Source of the DNA: Tretioscincus oriximinensis
Lineage: Eukaryota; Chordata; Lepidosauria; Squamata; Gymnophthalmidae
Assembly: GCA_022410635.1 (NCBI GenBank)
Contig: JAJVDF010000194.1
Location: forward strand, 1,218,576-1,282,575
Direction of reading: 5' to 3'
Length of the DNA stretch: 64,000 bases
Of the stretch, positions 56,101 to 64,000 are shown in pieces (position 1 is the stretch's first letter; each line of letters begins with the position of its first letter). Made by a program: the position numbers and the translations under genes. The notes beneath the pieces were generated by a model. The model searched no databases and had not been told where the DNA came from. It was given only the letters and a program-made list of their open reading frames with translations.

Positions 56101-56277
56101 TGGTCCCCTGGAATAGGAAACCGAGTGCAAGTCTCCTCTCAATGAACTTTTGCATGACTGCAATGTTAAATAGCTGTAGAAAGGACTTCTCAATAGAGCT
56201 ATAAAACTTTGACTGTAGTTCTTAGGGGAGATTCTAGAAGCTCCAACAATGTGCTTTGATTTGCTGTTTTGCGGTAA

Positions 56278-56340
56278 ATATTTATGTATTTATTTATATT
56301 TGTACCCCACCCCATACCTGAAGGTCTCAGGGCGGCTTCT
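56278..56340 (-). mobile_element. L2/SINE tail remnant
   Basis: The minus strand reads CCGCCCTGAGACCTTCAGG, then GGGTGGGGTACAAAT and (AAATA)n: the shared 3' tail only. Source LINE or SINE cannot be told. Confidence 0.75.
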
Positions 56341-57529
56341 TAAACATATTGCTTCCAAGATATTTTGTTTTCCGTTTATTTCTACAAACTGCAGCTTCAC
56401 TAGTCTCTTTCATGTTCACACTAGGTTTATGNGTGGATACTAGATAAGATTATTAAAATTAAGACTGTACTGAATCAGGTGATATCATTGTCCATGTAGT
56501 TAATTTCATCTAGGACCACAGCCTGTTACCCGATTCTGTGAATTGTCAAGCAGAACAAGGCAAATCCTTGCCAACACTCAACTTCTTATATGTTGCCCTT
56601 AGNGATATATTTCCTATCTCTCCAGGCCAGGAGTGATTTATAGGAATCTGTTCTAGAAACCATTGATCACAATAATCCAGTTTCTAGTTCTTCCCAGGAC
56701 TGGCAAAGGGAATCTCCCTTGCTATGGACATAAATTACNCTTATTTGTCTTTTGCTCATCTACATTTCAGTTTTATCCCTCATCATCACAAAGCTAGTTG
56801 GAGCTCAGCTAGGCACCACAAACACAACACTCACAGTGGGAAAAAGGAGGGGGAGAGAGAATTGGAAATATAACTCCATAATTTTTATAATGCTAAGGCT
56901 TCAAACCATAAAACATTACTTGTACTGTGGAGCTATGCTATGATTATTTTCCAATGAGATAACTAGTATCTCCAAATGCCTTTATTTTCCTCAATTTTAT
57001 CCACTATTCTTGCAGTAATTAATGTTTACAGTAAAAAAATGATGCCTGAAGTTGCCATTTCCTCCATCAGTAATGTTAAAGGCACGTTATTGCTTCCATA
57101 CTTGTTATTTAACAACCAAGAATTTACATTTTTGACTTCTTGTAAAAATCTGATTTTTTGCTGGGTGTATATGTGTATTATATTGTTGGTGCTGGTGCCG
57201 GGGCAGCTGCAGCTGAGAAAATGTCAGAAACAGGATTGTCAAATGTTGAATCAAACATACAATAAAGTAAGGAGATTAATACAAAGGAAAAAATTTGAAT
57301 AACCTTTGAGTGGCAGAAGTAGGTATGTAGTATACCTTCGGTATAATATCCTGTATACGGTGCAAGGAGAAACGTTTTTTCAAACTGTTCTGTTCAAGAC
57401 ATTTTCAGGCTCTTCGTTTTAAAACCATCTTAAAATATAGACAGCATTAATCATGCAACATATTCATCACAAGAAATGGTATTGATACATTTCACAGTTG
57501 AGTAAGTGTAGTGCATTTCATGTGGAGCA
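56341..57529. other. no gene or recognisable repeat
   Basis: AT-rich sequence. The 108-codon open frame at 56976-57302 has hydrophobic stretches but no motif or splice context that I can support. Confidence 0.4.
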
Positions 57530-58190
57530 CAGCAAGGGGGNATGTTGCACTTTAGAAAGTAACGGGGAAGGTAGGTGGCATGAGCTTTCATAGACAAGTC
57601 CAGTTCTTTAGATGTTAGGGAACAAATGCCAGGGATAGACTATACGTAGGAAACTGAGTACAGGAAATAAAAACATTTCATAGATTGGATGAACCATGTA
57701 CATCCCAATATCAAATTTACAGNAACTCACAGTACCTCTAAGATTAACCTTTTAGATACTACTGTAATTATTGAGGACAATAAACATATAGTGATTAAGC
57801 ACTTCCATAAGCCAACCAATAAAAACTCATATTTGCATTTCAACTCCCACCACANAAAATGTTTGGTTATATACCATATAGTCAATTGGTACGTCTACAT
57901 AGGAACTGTACAGATAATGAAGTATTTGAGAGAGAAGCCAAAACATTGCTGACCCAATTTAGTGATAGAGGATATCCTGTCTCCANACTAAATAGGTCAT
58001 GGAATAGAGTGAATAAACCTAACAGACAAGGCANCTTAGATTCCAAGAGTAGAAACAATAAAGATAGGATGTTCCTTGGATTAAATTTCGGGCCTTTAGC
58101 TTATAAAATCAAAAATATTATTTTAAAGCACAGGCATGTCCTGAAGAATANCAAAGGATGTAAAGACTAACCTTGGATAGAGTTCCGTAG
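57530..58190 (+). pseudogene. Penelope-like element: inverted end plus reverse-transcriptase C-terminus
   Basis: 57530-57625 is the PLE end in reverse (AGCAAGGGG.., GGTGGCATGAGCTTTCATAG, ACAAGTCCAGTTCTTTAG). The coding part follows on the plus strand: YTHSTSKINLLDTTVIIED-like residues, then KPTNKNSYLHFNSHH, then after a frameshift near 57857 IPYSQLVRLHRNCTDN, EVFEREAKTL, FSDRGYPV and PLAYKIKNIILKH. This order (KPTDxNxYLHxxSxHP..IPYSQxxRxRRxCTD..F..RGYP) is diagnostic of PLE reverse transcriptases. Ambiguous bases and the frameshift make it non-functional. A GIY-YIG endonuclease could not be recognised downstream. Confidence 0.78.
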
Positions 58191-60479
58191 GTCTCCTACC
58201 TTGGGACACCTCCTACCATGTCTATCAATTATCAATTGTTGAGCACCGTCTAGGAAGGAATATGGTGTATATCCACCAACTTTATGTAAGTAGTTGAAAA
58301 AATTCTTTTTCTTGTATTTGGATGTGATACTTAGCTATTAATAATTTGTATTAGTAATTATCTACATAGTAGCCGCTGAAGAAGAAATATGAAAATGGCC
58401 ATATATACACTGTGTTTGGGTGTTTCGGCATGGAATTTATGTTAGAAGGTTTGGATATTTATGGACTATCTCCGATCTGCATCNACATGGTTGGATTTAT
58501 ATATGAAAGATATAGAAATATACGTAGAACATATCTGGAAATTTTGGANTAGTTGCACATCCATACACCAGATTGAATACATAAGACTGTACATCTTTAC
58601 TCTGATATACTACTGGAATTTTTTCTGTGTTTAGATATATGGATATTATGGTTTTATATATATATATACTCCTGTGTTTAGTTTCTACACATCATATTTT
58701 TGGTGATATAGCCGAAGTGAGGAGATACAGGTATTTTTCTGTTTGGGCTGTGCACCATATTGTATAACAGGGTCTCTGCTGGGACAATTGTTTTATATAT
58801 AGAATNCCATACAATTAAAAAAGACATATGGGAAGTCTATATTTTTTGCAAGTCAAACAGATTGNCTTTGTCAGCTTTATATTACAGCCTTGTAACAAAA
58901 ACAATTTCCATGATGAACACAACTGCTGAATTGACTTCTATCAATCATTTATAAATTCCCTACTTTTCTTTTACTCAAATGAACACTTACAAGTTNTTTC
59001 TCAAAAACTACTCCACTGCATATGCCTACTAAGTATGTTAGCATTCTGGCAATAACCATCACTATTACAAGCAATTAAGATTTGAATTTTTTTAGTATAT
59101 TATTTAAAAAACAAACACGTGATTTACAAGTTAAGAGAGCAATTAGGGGTGTTGATAAAATATTTTCCAGCACCAGCATTACATAGTGCTGTAATAAGGA
59201 ACTATAAATANCTTTAAACTCCACAAATTACTTTATGTAAGATGAGTCTGGCATTTACTCAAGATGAGCTATAATGCCTAGAAAAACCACAACCAGTAAA
59301 CTACCTTCCTGTAGTGAGAAACGGGGAAGAGGTCCCTTTTTTTCAAATTTGGGAAGCAGAAGTTATGGTAGCAAAGTCAAGTCATAATTCTTTTCTTATA
59401 TTTTCTGAAAAGATCCCTCTCTCTAAACTGTCCTTTAAANACCCCTTTCTCTCTTCTTCCTGTTTCTGAATTTTGAAAACATTTGTGTGTTTCTTCTATT
59501 TCCCCCCCCCCCTTCTACCTCTGTAGCCCCAAGAATAGATCAGATTATTATAGTAGTACAAAAGTCAGTTAAGTATATTACGTTTTATAACTTGATCTAC
59601 TTTGGGTGAAGTATTAAAGTGACATTGTGAATACTTGAGTTTNGCTGATATTATCCCACTGATACACAATTAGATTCCTTTTTTTTCAAATGAGTAAAGT
59701 GTACACTGCATAATTTACATTGCTGATTATACAGAAGCACTGGCGAACTCCTGTCATAGATCTTCCAGTATTGTATCTGCAGAAAAGTAAGTTTTATGAG
59801 ATGATGCGTTTTGCACTTTTATTGTTTTAATTTCAACCACATGGCCTCTTTACTTACGTTATTCATTGCANTAGAAACATGGGTCTCTGTATTCCAGCCA
59901 AACAAATAAACCAAATGTTTACAATTTTTTCCAACATACATTCTTTCTCAGAGGCAAAGTTTAAGTAGCCCACTTTGATNTGTGTTTTATTTCACCCCTA
60001 ACCAATGTCAATGTTGGTTAGGGGTAAAATCTTCATGAAAACTGTTAGCCAGGGTTCCCACTACAAAAAAAGAAAAAAGAAAAAAATGATTTGCAGAAAA
60101 ACTGCTTTCCCTCCCCTCCATCCCTGGTGCAGATCCATTTTAGCGGTTGTCCAGGGCAGAAGAAAACCCTTTTTTCATTGTAAGCAACTGCGTTAACGTA
60201 GCTGCACAGTTTAAACCCCATGCCGCTAGTTTAAAATAACTCACTAGCTGTGTGGTCTAGGAGAGCTAGTGAGGGCTTGTAAATATCCTGCCACCTCCCC
60301 CGGCATTAATCTGAGGAAAATGCAAATCAACAGAGATGCAACAAAAGGACCCAAGCCTTCCCAGTTGCTTGGACCATACAGCCAGTGAGGGTTTCCTAAG
60401 CTGCTTTTAAACCTCCATTTTTGAGCAAGTTTACTCTTGCACAAAAGTATGTGGGGGGCTTTGGACGGGACTGTTCTAG
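58191..60479. other. no gene; one hairpin
   Basis: AT-rich sequence with a TATATATATA run near 58658-58668, a C-run near 59502-59512 and an A-rich run near 60065-60087. No coding exon or element ends were recognised. Confidence 0.45.
59995..60027. repeat. short inverted repeat
   Basis: CACCCCTAACCAA faces TTGGTTAGGGGT across TGTCAATG. No transposon end was recognised. Confidence 0.7.
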
Positions 60480-60925
60480 ACTCCTAGGAAGACCACGGCA
60501 TCCCCAAGCATCAGGCATNCCCACTGGCCATGGAGCTCCCCAGGAATTCCTCCTATTGCTGCTTTCAATTCTGACAGCAGTTTGAATTTCCTGCTGTTGA
60601 TGCTNTCAAAAGCTTTTGCTGNCAGNAGGCAGAAGAAGCAAGGAGGAGANCCACAAAGATCTNCATTGGAGTTANCAACCATGATACATGGAATCAGAAC
60701 CAGGAGCAGATCANTGGACTGCCATCCCTGGTTTCACANAAGTGAAGAGACACACAAAACTAGGGATTAAAAAAAAGAAAAGCTGTGTGGCTCCTTGCTC
60801 TGTACACTNCAAAAATGTGGCCTAAATGGGTCAGGGAGTGAAGAAACAAAGGAAAACTCCAAAGCGGATCTAAATATGCTTCACAGTTTTCCAGTCCACT
60901 TTTTTTCCTCCCAACTAGAATACTT
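60480..60925 (+). repeat. dispersed repeat C, copy 2
   Basis: Collinear with 50590-51010: CAGAAGAAGCAAGGAGGAG, CCACAAAGATCT, AAGGAAAACTCCAAAGC, GATCTAAATATGC and AGTTTTCCAGTCCAC occur in the same order and orientation. Many ambiguous bases lower the resolution. Confidence 0.45.
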
Positions 60926-61204
60926 AATCTACCATTCAGTATCTTAATGAGGTCCAATAGTGATTTGGCGCTGGTATCCCAAATCACAGAGACATGCTGT
61001 TGGCTTATTTTTATTTTATGGCAGTGTAAAAATGTACATCACCAAATTGGCTCACCAGGAGCTCTGANGGCCAGAAACCAGAGCCCCTGCACTGGCTCCA
61101 AAACTGGAACTATTAGGCAGCTCAAACAGGATAGACTGTTCCAATGCAGAGGGTCTTGACAATAATTTTCCTCTTCTTGAAGGCACTGTTCTGTTTTTAA
61201 TCTT

Positions 61205-61282
61205 ATTAACAATTTTTTTGTTGTGATCCATCCTGAGACCTTTGGGTACAGGGCAGAATTTAAGTGCAAGTAAGTAAATAGA
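61205..61282 (+). mobile_element. L2/SINE tail remnant
   Basis: GATCCATCCTGAGACCTTTG, GGTACAGGGCAGAATTTAAG and AAGTAAGTAAAT make up the shared tail in a decayed form, with AT-rich LINE-like sequence before it. Confidence 0.7.
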
Positions 61283-61885
61283 AGCAACCCATCTCATTTG
61301 TGACGAGGTTACCCATCCTTTCCTGGGGTAGCTCAGGAAACCTGAAATTGAGGTTTTGGGCTTTCTACAGTTTTATTCCTGCTACCATACTTACAAGGAA
61401 AAAATATATTCCCAACTCTCATTGGAACTTCTGAGTATATTTAAGTTACTAACTTGTCATGGTAAACAAATTAAACAAACAACGGCAAAGTTAGGTGCTT
61501 AAACAAATGGACCTGATTAATGGTGTTTAAAGAGAAACCACATAAAGTTATGTGGAGGAGATTTCACTAGCATAAAAAATCTACATCAGCTAAATCTTTA
61601 TTTGCTACCATTCTATTAAGCATGTAGACCCAGTTGACATTTCATTCTTGGCAAATTACTAGTTTTTCATGCAGAAGGCGGCCAACCTAAATATACCCCA
61701 GAACCTTCTTTCACGAAGATAGTGGCAATCTGTTTCCATACTGTTCTTAAGTCTTCCAATTGTATCTATAATGTTAAATTACCAGGAAATGTGATGCAAG
61801 AGATGTATTTATATTTTGGCTTGGAGATGCATTAAAAATTGAATCAGAGTGGGAACAATAACACTGCAGAATGCTTNATATATCA

Positions 61886-61993
61886 CTGTTTGCACTTACT
61901 TGTCTTAAAACGGTTTATTAGTANTCATTTGCTTAATGAGGATTAGCTGCAGTCACACACATTTGCATTAAGCAGCTTGCTCCACAGTAGCAT
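61886..61993 (+). repeat. 108-bp direct duplication, copy 1
   Basis: It starts CTGTTTGCACTTACTTGTC and ends CTCCACAGTAGCAT. It is identical to 63805-63912 apart from one substitution (CAGTCAC versus CAGACAC) and one ambiguous base. It contains the octamer ATTTGCAT and homeodomain-type GGATTA and TTAATGAG sites. On the minus strand it carries AATAAA (61914-61919), about 180 nt past the stop of the candidate terminal exon. Confidence 0.95.
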
Positions 61994-62097
61994 ACTTTAC
62001 CTGTTCCATATTCCCATCTGGANTTGAGCACTTTAAAGTGCTCCACACTTGGTCCAGAGAAGCAGCAAAGGTTGCAGAGAATGCGTCTTTGAATGGA

Positions 62098-62295
62098 TCA
62101 TACTGTAGACTTCTGGTCCAGGCAGCCTNTAACCCTTAGCTTGATTGGATCAGGGAACACATCTTCACCCAACTGCAGTATCAGTCTGGGCATGTCTGAG
62201 CTAGAAGGTTCCAGTGTAATATTTGAATCTTGTTTGAATGTCAGCTCTCTTTTCTTTTTTGTCGCCTTCACAAGTGTGAATGGACAGGCCATAGT
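62098..62295 (-). CDS. candidate terminal coding exon, gene not recognised
   Basis: On the minus strand an acceptor (TTCTCTGCATCTTGCATAG) ends at 62296. Then 65 codons read to a TGA at 62098, including FTLVKATKKKRELTFKQDSN and LILQLGEDVFPDPIKLRV. The first codon is complete, so it is phase-compatible with the upstream candidate exon at 62623-62728. A minus-strand AATAAA lies about 180 nt downstream. The sequence looks soluble, alternating hydrophobic and polar. One ambiguous base makes one residue unknown. No family is recognised. Confidence 0.45.
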   Translation of the reverse strand, partial: TMACPFTLVKATKKKRELTFKQDSNITLEPSSSDMPRLILQLGEDVFPDPIKLRVXGCLDQKSTV

Positions 62296-62622
62296 CTATG
62301 CAAGATGCAGAGAATAATTCCCAGGCCCAAATCAAACAGATGTGCAAAAATACCTAAGGATACGTTTTCTTTTACTTAGACCCCACCACATGACATTTTC
62401 TTTCTGGTACTTACTCGGATATTACAACATCATGATTCTTCTGAGAAACACATAAATGGAGTTTTCACCGTGCTTCGCAATGCATCAGTAATAAAGGCAT
62501 AAGAAACTGGAATTTCCCAATTGCTGTTTTTTCCTACATCTTTGCAAAATGGACCATATTCCTCGTTTCAAGCCCTCATGTGCTAGGTTAATGGGAGAAG
62601 GCAAGATCTCACCAAAACATAC

Positions 62623-62728
62623 CTCCATGACAATCTCATACACTTCCTCATTTAGTCCCATAATGAGCATGCTCAGGATTACTTCCTGGTTACTCCGCTT
62701 GTCTGTTCCATGTGATTTCAAAGGTTTT
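62623..62728 (-). CDS. candidate internal coding exon, gene not recognised
   Basis: On the minus strand a T-rich tract and AG precede 62728, and a strong donor (GAG|GTATGT) follows 62623. The 106 bp give one leading base and 35 codons, including RSNQEVILSMLIMGLNEEVY and EIVME, and end at phase 0. Splicing to 62295 keeps the frame open through to a stop. A 26-nt exon-like block between them (62415-62440) has good splice sites but would break the frame. No family is recognised; the helix-like composition is only suggestive. Confidence 0.45.
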
Positions 62729-63497
62729 CTAATCGTTTGTTTGCAAAAGAAAAAATGGTAAATACGCTGTGACTTGTGTATGAGTTATTTCAAAACTTAA
62801 CGCTATTGCATTTTTTAACCCATCCTGTGGAGGGAGCCTTANTCTGCTGATGTACTTGGCAGGTGAAATATTGTCATTACTTATGAAAATATATGTTCTT
62901 TCTTGTTCTGTATAATTTCATGAGTACTTGCCAATTCTGTATTCTGAATTATCTCNCTCCCTTTTGTCCTGCAGGATTAAGGAGCAGTAGTGGGTAGTTT
63001 AAAGAAAGNAAGAAAAACACTATTTTAGATTCATTATTCTGTCAGTTATAACAACCAATTCATCATTTTCTCTTTAAATATTTGCAATAATCCTAACAAA
63101 GCTGCATTGGGTTTTTAGCCAACTAATTTCCCTTCAAGTACTGTAAATTTGGCTATATTCCAAATCCCAGCTAGCACAGATATGCTGTTTCCTTGAAAAG
63201 TCTACAGAACATCTTACATATAACTCTGTGTACTCCAATAACACAAAGAGGAGTCTCTAGGGATGTAAGTTTTATTGTATTGATTTTTCCCCACTTAGAA
63301 ATCTCCTGATTTGTAGATGAAATTCAACTTGCCTTGTCAATAGTTTTATTGTTTATTTTTCTCTGCCTGCCTAAATTTCTTTCATATAATATTATTACCA
63401 AAATGCTATCTAAAGNTGAACAATATTGAGCCTCTTAGAGTAGAGATAAAGAAACAGCACAATCAGTGTTGCTATATAGTAGTAGGATACTTCTTTA
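62729..63497. other. no gene or recognisable repeat
   Basis: AT-rich sequence. If the candidate exons are real, this is intron on the minus strand. Confidence 0.45.
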
Positions 63498-63715
63498 TCT
63501 CAGAAGTAGTTGTGTTAATCTGGGCTCAGAATATCTAGCCAGAATATGTAGCATTTTATAAGATAAACAAGAAAAGGTAGGCTGCACCAGCTTTCACAGA
63601 CAAGTCTACTTCTTCAGATGCTTCAGATACTTCTTCAGAGCACCTGAAGAATTAGGTGTGTCTACAAAAGCTCATGCCACCTACAGTTTTCTCTAAAATG
63701 CTACAAGACCCCCTT
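63498..63715. mobile_element. Penelope-like element remnant, two ends head to head
   Basis: A minus-oriented end (CAGCTTTCACAGACAAGTC, TACTTCTTCAGATG) is followed within about 35 bp by a plus-oriented end (CACCTGAAGAATTAGG, TGTCTACAAAAGCTCATGCC), giving an inverted pair. The outer parts match the PLE tail blocks (AGTAGTTGTGTTAATC at the left; AAATGCTACAAGACCCCC at the right). It is more diverged than the other copies. It may be a full element whose reverse transcriptase was lost. Confidence 0.68.
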
Positions 63716-63804
63716 CTTGATATGTTATTTTAATCTATCAGGATCTTAGTTGACTATTTCCACCTTGTTTGGTTCTATGTAAATCTAATAACCTTTTTGA
63801 TATG

Positions 63805-63912
63805 CTGTTTGCACTTACTTGTCTTAAAACGGTTTATTAGTACTCATTTGCTTAATGAGGATTAGCTGCAGACACACACATTTGCATTAAGCAGCTTGCT
63901 CCACAGTAGCAT
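63805..63912 (+). repeat. 108-bp direct duplication, copy 2
   Basis: Second copy of 61886-61993, same orientation, start-to-start distance 1919 bp. The flanking sequences differ immediately outside both ends (TACTTTACC versus TGGAACAAT on the right). Confidence 0.95.
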
Positions 63913-64000
63913 TGGAACAATGGTAATATGCAAAACAACAAATCACTGTTCTACATGGCCCCACTGCAATAGCCTGATGCAGTCAACCATACAGTGCATC
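63913..64000. other. no feature; window edge
   Basis: 88 bp of unremarkable sequence up to the end of the window. Confidence 0.5.

Noticed and set aside
56976..57302. 108-codon open frame with hydrophobic segments
   Set aside because: Codon and residue composition match AT-rich noncoding DNA; no recognisable motif or exon borders.
58374..58400. CTGAAGAAG near 58.38 kb as a sixth hammerhead-like unit
   Set aside because: The following bases do not form the stem or contain the GAAA and GCTTATGC parts, so only the first nine bases match.
62415..62440. 26-nt micro-exon with good splice sites on the minus strand
   Set aside because: Including it between the two candidate exons gives a stop shortly after the join; skipping it keeps the frame.

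Overview
The window looks like gene-poor, repeat-dense nuclear DNA from a lepidosaur reptile, most likely a squamate. The evidence is the mix of mobile elements: CR1, L2-type, L1 and BovB-type LINEs, a tRNA-headed SINE resembling the Sauria/ACA group, Penelope-like elements (PLEs), and many short non-autonomous DNA transposons. There are no operons, CRISPR arrays, rRNA genes or prokaryotic signals. No long host gene is visible. The only host-coding candidates are a 137-bp exon-like block at 208-344 (+) and a phase-compatible exon pair at 62623-62728 and 62098-62295 (-). I cannot name either gene.

Layout. 0-8 kb: one candidate exon, two copies of a terminal-inverted-repeat element (family A), a CR1 remnant, two minus-strand SINEs and a BovB fragment. 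8-11 kb: a decayed CR1 (+), then a well-preserved L2-type LINE (-) with a 363-codon reverse-transcriptase ORF and a (TTTA)n tail. 12-18.4 kb: two copies of a second element family (family B), a CR1 remnant, and an L1 fragment split by a hAT-like MITE. 20-25 kb: a CR1 with a damaged catalytic box, a 122-bp PLE-end copy, and two GC-rich candidate DNA elements. 27-29.2 kb: an L2-type LINE (-) broken by a family B element and a hAT-like element, with a SINE at its edge. 30 kb: an 84-bp palindrome with Tc1/mariner-like ends. 37-43 kb: a cluster of family A and B copies and a 385-bp hAT-like palindrome. 45-50 kb: CR1 copies and a three-level nest, solo LTR inside PLE inside L2. 54-58 kb: an L1 fragment carrying a PLE copy, a large tetranucleotide array, and a PLE reverse-transcriptase remnant. 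60-64 kb: a dispersed repeat, an L2 tail, the candidate terminal exons, a 108-bp direct duplication and a head-to-head PLE remnant.

How the pieces relate. The SINE and the L2-type LINE end in nearly the same 38-nt tail followed by AAAT-type repeats, which is what is expected if the LINE machinery moved the SINE. Three PLE insertions are flanked by 12-15 bp target duplications, so these short units were inserted as discrete copies. They carry a conserved hairpin with hammerhead-ribozyme-like core residues. Family B has six copies; four show matching 3-bp target duplications, and the long copies share internal sequence with family A.

Limits: all calls were made by eye. Names of repeat families rest on remembered consensus features and were not searched.
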